A DNA stretch of 64,000 nt from Shewanella gelidimarina (GCF_023283945.1 NZ_JAKIKW010000011.1:62001-126000); one strand, 5' to 3'; positions 34,418-44,321 are shown, numbered from the stretch's first letter. A program made the numbers and translations. Notes: a model not told the origin generated them from the sequence alone.

Positions 34418-36031
34418 CTAGTCTAAAGCGGGTTCAGCCGTTAATTCGGCCACCCTTGTCTCGTTGTTGGCAGACAGAGTTTTTATCGCCCAAATACCAG
34501 CAATAATAAACAGAAAAATTCCCACTTCAACACCAACAACAGCTCTAAAGCCATCATGCCATAACAGTATAATCTGCTCACTAAACATCAACCAATCAGC
34601 CAGTAAGGTCAGTATTAATACTGCAACTGTGGCAAAAATCACCTGTGCGAGATAACGCCTTTTACTATCCACTCTATAAGCCAATAACATGGTTGCCACT
34701 AAGCTGATAACAAAGGCATAGACCATCACGTCGGAGCGCATAGATATAGACGCTGGTATTATCCGCTCACACAAAAAGGCCACAGCGGTCGCCAAGACTA
34801 AACCACCACACCCACCCACCGATAAACCTCTTACAAACCTAATGCTGCGAGCAGATATGTTCTGCTGCAAGCTGCGTTTATCAAGCCATAGCATATTACC
34901 TGCCACTATCATCACGCAAATGGCGATAGACAATATGAAGTAAAGAATGCGTACATCTACTCCGGCAAAGTCGCCAAAGTGCAGAGTGGCGATAATCTCA
35001 CGCCCTTTACGAAATACGTTGTAGTTATTGATGTCTGTTTTATTCAGTAACTCGCCGGTTTTAACGCGATAGAAGAACTCATCATTTTGTGAAAAATGAG
35101 AGAGGTTTTCTCCTCGAATTTGGATGATGGCCGCCTCATCTCCGTAGTTATAAAAAATGACATTACTAATATTGAAGTCATCTCTTTGTCTCGTCTCGGC
35201 GATGATTTTGTAGGCCGGTGTCATATCCAGTGGCTGCTCTATGCGTTGTTCATCAAACAGAGTAAAACCCGCATCTTTAAATAAGCTATCTTGGTCTCCT
35301 TGATAGATAAAAATCACAAAAGCTATTTGGTAAACAATGGCTAAGTTAAATACTAAGCCACTTAAGGCATACATCAAGGTGAACGGCAGAGTCATCACTC
35401 CCACCACATTGTGTAAATCCAGCAATTTATCTCGGCGATTCTTATCTGTGCGGTACTGGAAAAAGTGACGGTACAATTTTTTCGCATGAATAAAAATGCC
35501 TGACACTAGGGCAAAAAAGAAAAACAAACTGATAATCCCTACGATATAAGTGCCCGCCGGCAAGTTCAGGTTGTAGTGCAATTGATATAAAAAATCACCT
35601 AAGAAAAAATCTTCTTTATTCGCTACCGTTTTACCAGATTGGCTATCAACAAGCAGCGAAGCCACTTCACCGTGATCATCCTCATTACCCTCTTCGCGAA
35701 CAAGGTCGAGATAGACTTTATAGTAAGGATCATAGTGGGACGGCATTTGCACCATCAAGTGCTCTTGGTAATCAAAGGGGTACAGCGCTAACTTTGCTTC
35801 AACTATCTGCTGCAATGGCATTGCTGGCTGTTGCATCGATACCGGAAATTGCGGGGCCACGGCCCATTGCTTGACCTCTTCATAAAATAGCGTGACAGCG
35901 CCGGCCCAAAAAATAAGAAACAATAACGGGGAGATAATTATCCCTATCCAACTATGTGACTCGGTTAAGTTTTTAATCACTTTATTCGGTGGTGTATTTG
36001 GCATTTTGGCATTTAAAGTTCGAGTATTCAT
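34418..36031 (-). CDS. PepSY-associated membrane protein (siderophore/ferric reductase-type)
   Basis: A 537-residue inner-membrane protein of the PepSY-TM family with helices near residues 27-50, 155-178, 202-225 and several at the C-terminus. It has a conserved SHSWIGIIISPLLFLIFWAG start and LLDLHNVVGVMTLPFTLMYALSG (shown in part: HNVVGVMTLPF). These histidines are thought to bind haem in FoxB/PiuB-type ferric-siderophore reductases. It closes a three-gene unit divergent from a TonB receptor behind Fur-like sites, so a role in releasing iron from a siderophore is likely. Confidence 0.85.
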   Translation of the reverse strand: MNTRTLNAKMPNTPPNKVIKNLTESHSWIGIIISPLLFLIFWAGAVTLFYEEVKQWAVAPQFPVSMQQPAMPLQQIVEAKLALYPFDYQEHLMVQMPSHYDPYYKVYLDLVREEGNEDDHGEVASLLVDSQSGKTVANKEDFFLGDFLYQLHYNLNLPAGTYIVGIISLFFFFALVSGIFIHAKKLYRHFFQYRTDKNRRDKLLDLHNVVGVMTLPFTLMYALSGLVFNLAIVYQIAFVIFIYQGDQDSLFKDAGFTLFDEQRIEQPLDMTPAYKIIAETRQRDDFNISNVIFYNYGDEAAIIQIRGENLSHFSQNDEFFYRVKTGELLNKTDINNYNVFRKGREIIATLHFGDFAGVDVRILYFILSIAICVMIVAGNMLWLDKRSLQQNISARSIRFVRGLSVGGCGGLVLATAVAFLCERIIPASISMRSDVMVYAFVISLVATMLLAYRVDSKRRYLAQVIFATVAVLILTLLADWLMFSEQIILLWHDGFRAVVGVEVGIFLFIIAGIWAIKTLSANNETRVAELTAEPALD

Positions 36032-36036
36032 TTTGG

Positions 36037-36291
36037 TTACTTCGTCAGAAATAGAAAGGTGTTAACCGCCACTGAAAGTAGTAGTAACTTAATGCAAGCA
36101 ATGCCACAGCCTTTGGCGCTGTTATAGCTAAAGTAGTAAACCATTGCTCCAACCCAGATAAGGAATCCAGCAATCAAGCCAAGCAACAATTTTACATCCG
36201 TTGCGAATGGGGTTAACAGATATAAACTCAACATAATACTCACTGACAGTGCGAGCCCGCCGAAGAATGCGGTTATTGATTTAGGCCACAT
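36037..36291 (-). CDS. Small membrane protein, DUF3649-like
   Basis: An 84-residue protein with three hydrophobic helices, six bases upstream of the PepSY gene. Its size, topology and position between a DUF3325-like gene and a PepSY gene match DUF3649 proteins of TonB-linked iron loci. Function unknown; probably a subunit of the inner-membrane iron reductase or importer. Confidence 0.72.
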   Translation of the reverse strand: MWPKSITAFFGGLALSVSIMLSLYLLTPFATDVKLLLGLIAGFLIWVGAMVYYFSYNSAKGCGIACIKLLLLSVAVNTFLFLTK

Positions 36292-36293
36292 AA

Positions 36294-36632
36294 CTATCTA
36301 ATTCCTAATAAAATAACACCTGAGAACAAACTAATTCCAAGTGTTCCAACCAGCATTAACTTGTGATTAATATGGGATGCAACAATCACCAATAGCAACC
36401 ACATTGTCATAACGAGCAATACACTGTTCAGCGCCGCAACGACAAGCCCGTAGCGGTATGTAAAGCAATATGTTGCCAGTAATAGACACATAGCAAACAA
36501 TGACCAAGCTGGTAATTTTTTAATGTTTTTTTTATTAAGCTTTTGTTTATTCGAAGATAAATAGCTCAGCAAGCAACCTATCCATAAAAGAGATATCCCG
36601 ATAAAGATCATACAACCAACCAATAAATACAA
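36294..36632 (-). CDS. Small membrane protein, DUF3325-like
   Basis: A 112-residue protein with about four membrane helices and little soluble sequence. It is the first gene of the three-gene unit and lies next to a Fur-like site. Position and topology fit DUF3325, the usual companion of DUF3649 and PepSY proteins near siderophore receptors. Two bases separate it from the next gene. Confidence 0.72.
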   Translation of the reverse strand: MYLLVGCMIFIGISLLWIGCLLSYLSSNKQKLNKKNIKKLPAWSLFAMCLLLATYCFTYRYGLVVAALNSVLLVMTMWLLLVIVASHINHKLMLVGTLGISLFSGVILLGIR

Positions 36633-36633
36633 A

Positions 36634-36648
36634 TGATAATGATTTGTA
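36634..36648. promoter_or_regulatory. Fur-box-like site 1
   Basis: TGATAATGATTTGTA matches the 7-1-7 Fur pattern TGATAATnATTATCA at 11 of 14 positions, immediately upstream of the DUF3325-like gene. Confidence 0.55.
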
Positions 36649-36713
36649 TTTATTATCGTAAATACGTTACCAAATTACAAGTAGGTTGTGATAGCATTTC
36701 GCACCAATGCAAA

Positions 36714-36728
36714 CAATAACTATTACCA
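36714..36728. promoter_or_regulatory. Fur-box-like site 2
   Basis: CAATAACTATTACCA, read on the minus strand as TGGTAATAGTTATTG, matches the Fur pattern at about 10 of 14 positions and lies just before the TonB receptor start. Confidence 0.4.
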
Positions 36729-36743
36729 TTTGAGCCGTATAAT

Positions 36744-39116
36744 ATGTTTTCATCTAAATTAAATTCAATTACCAGTGCAATGCGCTTAGCCGTACTCGTT
36801 CCCGCTACGTTTGCTTGTTTGTCAGTTTCTGCTGATGAAGCAGGTGAAATCGACACCACTAATATTGAAAGGATCATGGTCACTGGGCAAAAGATTGCCA
36901 GAACTGTCCAAGAAACAACCACCAGTGTTGCAGTGTTAACCGAGAAGCAGCTTGAGCAAGAGAATATTAATGACTTCCGTGAAGTGCTGATCAATACAGC
37001 CAATACTCATACTTCTGAAAATCGCAGTTTTAGTATCCGTGGTATTGATGGCTTTAATGTCTCTGGCGGCGGTAATAGTTTCTTAGCCAGTGTTTATGTA
37101 GATGGCGCTCCTCTGCCGGAGAGAATGATTTACGGTGGTGGATTTTCAACATGGGATGCTAAACAAATAGAAGTGCTGCGCGGGCCGCAATCTACATTGC
37201 AAGGTCGTAATGCTCTGGCTGGCGCGGTGATCATGACGACCCAAGCACCCACTCAAGAGTGGGAAGGTAAATACCAACTTACTGCGGGTCAAAATGGCCA
37301 ACAAGAGATTGGAGTCGCCATTGGCGGTGGTTTAATTGAAGATGAACTCGCTTTTCGTTTTAGCGGTGAGAAAAAAGAAATTGATGGTTACAATGAAAAC
37401 CTCACTCGTAATGAGACCGCTGATTTTCACGATGATGAAACCTATAGGCTCAAGTTTCTCTATCAACCTTTGGCGTTACCTGAATTTTCAGCTCAGCTAG
37501 GCTACACCTACGCTAATAGTACCTACGGTAATACCGCCATTGAAATAGCCGCAGGCGAAGATCCATTTAGCAATCGTCATAGCTTTAACAATGATGAAAG
37601 AAACGAAACCATTAACGCTAACATGCTGGTTTTGGAACTCAATTATGACTTGAGCGATATCTGGAGCTTAGGCTCATATACCTCTTGGTCAGCTGTGGAT
37701 ACTGATTATAAATGGGATTCTGATTTTCTTGCTATTGCAGGCAGCGTGTTCCCCGAAGATACTGGTAGTTCCACCTACTATAAAAACACCACTGATTCAC
37801 TCAGCCAAGAACTTAGGCTTACTTTTGAATACGACAATTTAAGCGGTGTGATCGGCGGCTACTTCTTTAAAACAGAAATAGACGACAACACCAATGGCTT
37901 GAGTAACTTAAAGCTGAACCGCTTAGGTCTTACTAGCGATGTATTACAAGCTCGCTACGGGCTAAGTGAACCTATCGCCGATCTGGTTGTTGCCCAATAT
38001 GCCGAATTTAATCCAGCCCACACTAGCCAGCTGTCATCATCGCAACAAACTATTTCAAGTTATGCATTGTTTGCCGATGGAGTTTGGAATGTCACCGATA
38101 AATGGGATATTTTTGCCGGTATTCGTTTTGACCACGAAAGCCAAGAAACTCAAAACGATGCAAAATATGTCATCTTAAATAAAGATAAAATGCCAGATCC
38201 AGCCAATTACATTGGCACTCCTTACGAGGCTATTTCGCCCCTTATCGCGGGCATCAACAAGATGTTTACCGATCTAGCAAGCAATGCCTCACAAATGACA
38301 CCGCAGATAGATACCGACTTTAATACCGTGCTGCCTAAGATCGGCGTCAGTTATAACTGGTCAGAAGATTTAATCACTAGCGTGTCCTTCCAGAAAGGGT
38401 ACCGCTCAGGTGGAGTCGGCATCAACGGCGCACGTGCTGAAGTATTTGAGTATGATCCCGAGTTTACCTACAACTATGAGTTTTCATTGCGTTCAACTTG
38501 GTTAAATGGCGACCTTGTGGCCAATGCCAACCTGTTCTATGTTGATTGGCGTGATCAGCAAGTCGCAGTGCAACTGTCGCCAAACCGTTACGACACCAAA
38601 ACAGTCAACGCGGGCCAATCAAGTGTTAAAGGTTTTGAGCTCGAACTTAACTATCAACTGAATGACGAATTAGCTTTGTATGCCTCTTTCGGCCAAGCTA
38701 AAAGTGAATTTATTGATTTTGTCATCAGTATTCCTACTGAAACAGGTGCCATTGTTAACGATCTATCTGGTAGACAATTTACCGCGCCGGAATGGACTGG
38801 CAATGTGGGCGCGACCTACACTGCCGATAGTGGTATCTTTGCCAACTTAAATGCCAACTATGCCAGCGGTGCACCCAACCGTGTTAATCCATATCGTAAT
38901 GGGCTCAAAGAGGGCGATGCGGAATTTGACCTACAAAATGACAGCCGTACCTTGGTTAATATGCAACTCGGTTATGAATGGCAAGATATCGGCCTTTACC
39001 TCCAAGGTAAGAACTTGTTTGATGAGGAATATATCACCACTAACTTTACCCGTACGCCGAGCCTAGGAGCCCCTAGACAAGTTGCGCTAACACTGCGCGG
39101 CCAGTTTAGTTTATAA
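36744..39116 (+). CDS. TonB-dependent siderophore receptor
   Basis: A 790-residue outer-membrane receptor with a signal peptide (cleavage near SVSADE), a TonB-box-like IERIMVTG, a plug domain (VLTEKQLEQENINDFREVL, IEVLRGPQSTLQGRNALAG) and a 22-strand barrel ending LTLRGQFSL. It imports a ferric siderophore or similar ligand driven by TonB. It is divergent from the PepSY/DUF3649/DUF3325 unit, with Fur-like sites between them, so expression should rise when iron is scarce. The ligand cannot be told from the sequence. Confidence 0.92.
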   Translation: MFSSKLNSITSAMRLAVLVPATFACLSVSADEAGEIDTTNIERIMVTGQKIARTVQETTTSVAVLTEKQLEQENINDFREVLINTANTHTSENRSFSIRGIDGFNVSGGGNSFLASVYVDGAPLPERMIYGGGFSTWDAKQIEVLRGPQSTLQGRNALAGAVIMTTQAPTQEWEGKYQLTAGQNGQQEIGVAIGGGLIEDELAFRFSGEKKEIDGYNENLTRNETADFHDDETYRLKFLYQPLALPEFSAQLGYTYANSTYGNTAIEIAAGEDPFSNRHSFNNDERNETINANMLVLELNYDLSDIWSLGSYTSWSAVDTDYKWDSDFLAIAGSVFPEDTGSSTYYKNTTDSLSQELRLTFEYDNLSGVIGGYFFKTEIDDNTNGLSNLKLNRLGLTSDVLQARYGLSEPIADLVVAQYAEFNPAHTSQLSSSQQTISSYALFADGVWNVTDKWDIFAGIRFDHESQETQNDAKYVILNKDKMPDPANYIGTPYEAISPLIAGINKMFTDLASNASQMTPQIDTDFNTVLPKIGVSYNWSEDLITSVSFQKGYRSGGVGINGARAEVFEYDPEFTYNYEFSLRSTWLNGDLVANANLFYVDWRDQQVAVQLSPNRYDTKTVNAGQSSVKGFELELNYQLNDELALYASFGQAKSEFIDFVISIPTETGAIVNDLSGRQFTAPEWTGNVGATYTADSGIFANLNANYASGAPNRVNPYRNGLKEGDAEFDLQNDSRTLVNMQLGYEWQDIGLYLQGKNLFDEEYITTNFTRTPSLGAPRQVALTLRGQFSL

Positions 39117-39192
39117 GTAGCAGCTAGATGCAAAAAATAGCCAGCTAACATTACTGCAGACGCTTATTGGCAGCTGATATAGCTGCTACCAT

Positions 39193-39230
39193 AAGTAAAA
39201 AGCGAACCTAAAAGGTTCGCTTTTTACTTA
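39193..39230. terminator. Terminator after the TonB receptor gene
   Basis: Symmetric stem AAGTAAAAAGCGAACC / GGTTCGCTTTTTACTT with T-runs on both strands. Confidence 0.85.
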
Positions 39231-39288
39231 TGGCTAACGTTATAGATAGAGCGAGTGCTACAGAGAAACTAGCGACAAGATTAATCAG

Positions 39289-39747
39289 TTAGTTACAAAC
39301 ACATTTTGCCGATTGCTCACAAGGCGCTGCAGCGGCAATAGTGCACATACCACTGCTGTTACCAGTGCCAACGCACCAAGCATTACAATCGAATTTATCC
39401 GGGTGACCAGTATCATTGGTGTGAGCGTGCAGCACTTCTTTACCTGGGTTCGATTCGACAAGTAAGCCATCTTCCATGCAAGCTTCGCCAAACATTCTGC
39501 CATTGGCTGTGCCTTTTTCATCGGTGCCAATATGGCAACCGGCAACGCCAGGTGCGACGCCGTCGCTATCTTTCCACCAAGTCTTTTTCCCTTCCATCCA
39601 ATCACTGGGCTGAAAGGCAAATACCCCTTTAGCGCCGGGCATATCTTTAGCGCCACTCGATGGGCTCGCATCATGGTCGTCACCTGCGACTGACATTGCA
39701 GAAAAAACAACACAAAAAAGCAGTACTACCGTTTTTAAATAAGTCAT
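39289..39747 (-). CDS. Secreted cysteine-rich protein of unknown function
   Basis: Start at the ATG at 39747 (AAGGAA six bases upstream), giving a 152-residue product with a signal peptide (MTYLKTVVLLFCVVFSAMSV). The mature part begins with an Asp/His-rich stretch (AGDDHDASPSSG). Eight cysteines are concentrated in its second half (GCHIGT, EACMED, FDCNAWCVGTG, GMCTIAAAAPC, AKCVCN), suggesting disulfides or metal binding in the periplasm. No CXXCH haem motif is present. I do not recognise the family. It stands alone, separated from the receptor gene by a terminator. Confidence 0.75.
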   Translation of the reverse strand: MTYLKTVVLLFCVVFSAMSVAGDDHDASPSSGAKDMPGAKGVFAFQPSDWMEGKKTWWKDSDGVAPGVAGCHIGTDEKGTANGRMFGEACMEDGLLVESNPGKEVLHAHTNDTGHPDKFDCNAWCVGTGNSSGMCTIAAAAPCEQSAKCVCN

Positions 39748-40095
39748 ATCAATTCCTTTAATCTGTTTAATATCCACTATTATCGACAAGATTAATTAGG
39801 TTTATTGACCCAAACGGCAAATCTTTATACAGCATAAAATACTGTATTAAAAACTAGCAGTGACGAGTTGTATTATCAAGTTAGATTATTTAAATCCGCT
39901 TTATAGCGTATATAACAGCCTAGATAGGTAGTACCTTAATTCACTATAGTCGCTTAGATTCGATACTCGGGCTCATGCTGTTGAACACGATTGTAGCTGT
40001 GGTATTGCATCGCGTTCCAGATGAACAATAAAGACCATCCGCTTCGCTACCACTTTAGCGCCACGGAGCAAACTCTGCTCGTTGTATTTATAAAC
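39748..40095. other. Intergenic region
   Basis: Upstream region of the secreted-protein gene, extending to the terminator of the oxidase operon. No gene or RNA was recognised. Confidence 0.4.
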
Positions 40096-40123
40096 AAAAA
40101 AGCCTGCATCAGCTGGCTTTTTT
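40096..40123. terminator. Terminator of the oxidase operon
   Basis: AAAAAAGCC ... GGCTTTTTT, symmetric, immediately after the CcoP-fusion stop on the minus strand. Confidence 0.85.
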
Positions 40124-40137
40124 AATCGGTAACACCA

Positions 40138-42333
40138 TTAATCAATATTGATATCCGTGTCTTTATGATCGTACATATCAGGCGTTGTATGCAGATTGCC
40201 AGCAAAGCCCGCTTTTTCTAGCTTTTGCCGCACAGCTTTAACTTGCGCTGCGGTAACCGGTTCTTCTCGGCCCCCCAGATAGAGACGAACAAAGCTAATG
40301 AGTCCCGCTAACTCGCTATCCGTTAGCACGTTTTGAAAGCTGGTCATTGGCATGAAGTTACGTTCTTCATCCAAATACGTCGGTGCTAAACCACGTATAG
40401 TTACCGCAATCGTATTGAACGGATCACTATGCATAATAATGCCGTTATTCAACAGTGTTGGCGCTATTGGATCGCGCCCTTTACCATCTTCACCATGGCA
40501 AGCACCACAAGTATCCGCATACAAGGCATAAGCACTAAATTGCTCTTCAGCGTAGGACTCCGCCACAAATCCTGTGGGTGACAACTGCTTTTGCCCATCA
40601 GGAATAGTGTTATGCAAATCCCCCACCAACAGATAACGTGAAATGGTTTCAATGTCATCACGAGTCATTAAGCTAGTACTGTTTTTCACCACATCTGCCA
40701 TGCCAGCAAAAGCCGACCCTTTTGATGAATGTCCCGTGTGCAGAAAGTCTGTCAGCGATTCTAAATCCCACCTATCTTCATACAGCTCTTGAGCAGTGAT
40801 GTTGGGCGCATTCCAGCCATCAATTAAGTTACCTTGGAAGATCTTTTCAGGGATCAAGGCTTGCGCCAAATTCCTCGGAGTATGGCACTCAGAGCAATGA
40901 CCTAGCCCCATCACCCAGTACTTACCTTGCTGCCACTGCTCAAGTTCATGATCATTAAGCTGAACATGTTCGGGCGCTGAGTACGACAAGGGATCAGTGT
41001 CCATAAAGGCAATATTCCAGCCCAACAAACCCATACGGATATTAGAGGGAAAGATCATTGCATTTTTATCATTTTGCCTTGGAACGGCAGTAATCGATTG
41101 TAAATAGCTCCACAGATCTTGGGTATCTTGCTCGGTTAGATACTGATAAGAGGTGTAGGGCATAGCCGGGTACAAATAACCATGTTTGCCTTTGCCATCA
41201 AATAACGCTGCTTTGAAGTTTGCATAATCATTGTCACCAATACCTTCGCTAAGGTGGGGCGTAATATTGGTTGAGTAAACCGTGCCAAAGGGCGTTTTAA
41301 AAGGCAGGCCACCCGCAAAACGTTCACCACTTTCTGAACTATGACACGCCACACAATCCCCTGCATTGGCGAGATACTCCCCTCTCGAAACTGATTCAGG
41401 GTCAAGTGCCGCAAGTTTTACATCATACTGGTCTTTTTGCTCAGTGATGTAAGCTCCTATGGCTAATATTTCATTACGGCTTAGCTGCTCAGAAAAAGCG
41501 GGCATCAGATTATTCAATCCAAATTCGATGGTGTGCTTTATCTCCTCAATGCTACCACCATGCAACCAAATATCATCGGACAATATTGGCGCACCGATGT
41601 CAGTATTTGCTACCGTACCATCACTATGACAACTCGAGCAGTACTGCATAAAGATCTCTTTACCCAAATCAACTTTCACTTGGGGAGCGTTGAGATTTCG
41701 GCGCTGCAGCGATGCAATATAATAAGATGTTTTTAGAATTTGATCTTCCGACAGTATGTCTTTCCACCCAGGCATAGCACCATGACGGCCATGTTCGATT
41801 GAGTGTAAAATGTCGACTTCCGTTCCACCATATAACCAATCATGGTCAATCAAATTAGGAAAGTGCTTTTGTCCCTGCCCATTCCTGCGATGACAGGCAC
41901 CACAGTGATTTTGAAACAGTAATTCTCCGCTATTCGTGACGTCAGAATTCCTCGCTAATGCAGTGAGACTGAGATCGGTTAACGGCGTCATTTGAATATC
42001 TAAATCAGTGATAGGCGAGCTAAGTGCATCATCACTTTGCTCCCATCCCATTAAGCCAGCCCAATTTCCAAGGCCCGGATACAGGACTAGAAAACCTGCG
42101 GAAATAATAAATGCGATGAGGTACGACAAATAAAATACCCGCGGTGGGGGGGCATCGTTTTCATCAATACCATCAAAGGTCTCAATGGTTTTATCTTTAT
42201 CTGCAGTATGGTCAATTCGCCAATATTTAACGACTACCAACGCCATGAATGCGAGAAAAATCAAGATGAATACAATCACCCAGGTGTTCCAGAAAACAGT
42301 CATATCAACGCTCCTGATCGCTGGCAGTGTCAT
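40138..42333 (-). CDS. CcoP fused to a tri-haem dehydrogenase-type cytochrome c (pentahaem)
   Basis: A 731-residue protein, more than twice the length of ordinary CcoP. Residues 1-310 are CcoP: two membrane helices and haem motifs CGACH (about 143) and CSSCH (about 231). Residues 315-710 match the tri-haem cytochrome subunit of membrane alcohol and gluconate dehydrogenases: GEYLANAGDCVACH (about 329), a VYSTNITPH loop, CSECHTPRN (about 476) and CGACHGEDGKGRD (about 609). The fusion would let periplasmic electrons enter the oxidase through a built-in wire of five haems. It overlaps ccoO by 29 bp. Confidence 0.9.
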   Translation of the reverse strand: MTLPAIRSVDMTVFWNTWVIVFILIFLAFMALVVVKYWRIDHTADKDKTIETFDGIDENDAPPPRVFYLSYLIAFIISAGFLVLYPGLGNWAGLMGWEQSDDALSSPITDLDIQMTPLTDLSLTALARNSDVTNSGELLFQNHCGACHRRNGQGQKHFPNLIDHDWLYGGTEVDILHSIEHGRHGAMPGWKDILSEDQILKTSYYIASLQRRNLNAPQVKVDLGKEIFMQYCSSCHSDGTVANTDIGAPILSDDIWLHGGSIEEIKHTIEFGLNNLMPAFSEQLSRNEILAIGAYITEQKDQYDVKLAALDPESVSRGEYLANAGDCVACHSSESGERFAGGLPFKTPFGTVYSTNITPHLSEGIGDNDYANFKAALFDGKGKHGYLYPAMPYTSYQYLTEQDTQDLWSYLQSITAVPRQNDKNAMIFPSNIRMGLLGWNIAFMDTDPLSYSAPEHVQLNDHELEQWQQGKYWVMGLGHCSECHTPRNLAQALIPEKIFQGNLIDGWNAPNITAQELYEDRWDLESLTDFLHTGHSSKGSAFAGMADVVKNSTSLMTRDDIETISRYLLVGDLHNTIPDGQKQLSPTGFVAESYAEEQFSAYALYADTCGACHGEDGKGRDPIAPTLLNNGIIMHSDPFNTIAVTIRGLAPTYLDEERNFMPMTSFQNVLTDSELAGLISFVRLYLGGREEPVTAAQVKAVRQKLEKAGFAGNLHTTPDMYDHKDTDINID

Positions 42334-42919
42334 TGCCTAAGCTTTGCAAATAGTGAATCAAAGCTTCACCTTTAGTCACTCCCTTCACTGCTAAGCGCGA
42401 TCGTTCTATTTCATTCTCGGTGTAAGGCACTCCCAATCCTTGTAAGACGCGCATCTTGGCTTCAATATCGTCCCCAGAAAGTGCTTGCCTGAATAACCAT
42501 GGGTAAGCAGGCATCAATGAGGTAGGCACCACTTGCCTTGGGTCAATAAGGTGTAAACGCTGCCACTGAGCTGAGTATTTCCGCCCTAAGTTGGTCAAAT
42601 CCGGACCCGTTCTTTTCGAACCCCAAAGGTTGGGGAATTCATAGATATCATCACCCTCTTTGTTGGGGCGACCATCGCGTTTTACTTCAGGCTCTATGTT
42701 GCGCACCATTTGCGTATGGCAAACATGGCAGCCTTCACTGATGTAAATGTCCCTGCCCGAAACCTCTAAAGCCGTTAAAGGTTTAGCCAACGAGGTAGCC
42801 CTTATTTCATCGGTGCGAACCAGACTAGGAACAATAAGCACCAATATAGAAAAACTGGCAACCACGGTGGTGGAAACGATGAGGATTAAGAGCGATTGCG
42901 TAAAGTCTTTACTTAGCAT
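42305..42919 (-). CDS. ccoO: cbb3-type cytochrome oxidase subunit II
   Basis: A 204-residue membrane-anchored monohaem cytochrome: one N-terminal helix, haem motif CHVCHTQMVRNIEPE and the conserved GPDLTNLGRKYS and PTSLMPAYPWLF regions that supply the axial methionine. It passes electrons to the catalytic subunit. It overlaps ccoN at its start and the CcoP fusion at its end, so the three are translated together. Confidence 0.94.
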   Translation of the reverse strand: MLSKDFTQSLLILIVSTTVVASFSILVLIVPSLVRTDEIRATSLAKPLTALEVSGRDIYISEGCHVCHTQMVRNIEPEVKRDGRPNKEGDDIYEFPNLWGSKRTGPDLTNLGRKYSAQWQRLHLIDPRQVVPTSLMPAYPWLFRQALSGDDIEAKMRVLQGLGVPYTENEIERSRLAVKGVTKGEALIHYLQSLGNDTASDQER

Positions 42920-44318
42920 CGGCTGATCCCTCCTGCGCTAGCGAAACGGTTTTATAGAGATTAAATACCATTAGCAGCAGACCTAATACGAAACATGCGC
43001 CGCCAAAGAATCGAACAAATAACCAAGGCGCTTTAAAGTCCATCGCTTCAACAAAGCTATAAGCAAGCGAACCATTCTCTTGCTGCGCCATCCACATGTA
43101 ACCTTCCCCTATGCCAGCAACCCAAAGTGCGATGGCATAAAGTGCGACCCCAAAATGGGCTATCCAGAAATGCCATTTAAGCAATCGGTTCGACCAAAGC
43201 TTAGTCTTGCCCCACAGTCGCGGAATAAAGTAATAGAACATCGCGATGCCCGACATTGCTACCCAACCCAGCGCGGCGGAATGCACATGGCCAATAATCC
43301 ACTCAGTGTTGTGTGCCAGCATGTTAAACCAACGTATCGCCAGCAAAGGCCCTTCAAACGTCGCCAAGCAGTAATAGAGTATCGCCGACATAAAGAACCA
43401 CATAATGTAATCAGTTTTAAGCTTCTCTTTGTTTTGCAGCAAGGTCATAGCGCTGTTAAATGCACCAGCCCAGGAGGGCAACCATAGGATAAGAGACATC
43501 ACAATACCGATATTCTGTAACCATACAGGCACAGATGAATAGAGTAGATGATGCGTTCCCGCCCATGTATAAAACCCGACTAACCCCCAAAAATGGATTA
43601 CAGATAAACGATAGGAATAGATCGGACGTTCAGAAATTTTGGGAATGAAATAGTAGTTCATACCGATGATGCCAGCAGTGAGCAAAAAGCCCACCGCGTT
43701 ATGTCCCCACCACCATTGAACGATTGCATCCTGCGCCCCTGCAAATACCGAATATGACTTCATTGCAGACACCGGCATCGCTAAATTATTAAGAATAAAA
43801 ATAAGGGCAACAACGATAATAAAGGCGCCGTAAAACCAATTGGAAACAAAGATGTGATTCACTTTACGTTTCGCTATGGTGCCAAAAAATAGCACCCCAT
43901 ACAGCACCCAAACAAGCACAATTAACAAATCGATTGGCCATTCAAGTTCTGCATACTCTTTACTTGAGGTATATCCCATTGGTAAGGTCACTAATGCTAG
44001 AAACAACACCAATTGCCATCCCCAAAAAACCATCCAAGACAGGCTTTGATTAAACAGTTTTGTTTGGCCGGTCCTTTGTACAATGTACAAGGACGTTCCC
44101 ATCAACATATTAACTACAAAACCGTAGATAACCCCGGAGGTATGCAAGGGTCTCAGGCGGCCAAACTGGATATATTCAGAATTGAAATTCAGAACCGGCC
44201 AATAAAGCTGAGCTGCAAGCACCACGCCGATAAACATTCCCGCGATGGACCATGCCACCGCAGCCACAATAAAATACCGAACCACTTTGACATCATAAAG
44301 CTCCGTGCCTGGTGTCAT
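42909..44318 (-). CDS. ccoN: cbb3-type cytochrome oxidase catalytic subunit I
   Basis: A 469-residue, twelve-helix haem-copper oxidase subunit. Conserved elements include RPLHTSGVIYGF (haem b histidine), WWWGHNAVGFLLTAG and THHLLYSSVPVW (copper histidines and the cross-linked tyrosine), the family-specific ATFEGP glutamate and IGHVHSAALGWV. It reduces oxygen to water with high affinity and pumps protons. No ccoQ gene is present. The divergent sequence and fusion partner suggest a secondary cbb3 isoform rather than the housekeeping one. Confidence 0.94.
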   Translation of the reverse strand: MTPGTELYDVKVVRYFIVAAVAWSIAGMFIGVVLAAQLYWPVLNFNSEYIQFGRLRPLHTSGVIYGFVVNMLMGTSLYIVQRTGQTKLFNQSLSWMVFWGWQLVLFLALVTLPMGYTSSKEYAELEWPIDLLIVLVWVLYGVLFFGTIAKRKVNHIFVSNWFYGAFIIVVALIFILNNLAMPVSAMKSYSVFAGAQDAIVQWWWGHNAVGFLLTAGIIGMNYYFIPKISERPIYSYRLSVIHFWGLVGFYTWAGTHHLLYSSVPVWLQNIGIVMSLILWLPSWAGAFNSAMTLLQNKEKLKTDYIMWFFMSAILYYCLATFEGPLLAIRWFNMLAHNTEWIIGHVHSAALGWVAMSGIAMFYYFIPRLWGKTKLWSNRLLKWHFWIAHFGVALYAIALWVAGIGEGYMWMAQQENGSLAYSFVEAMDFKAPWLFVRFFGGACFVLGLLLMVFNLYKTVSLAQEGSADAK

Positions 44319-44321
44319 ATG

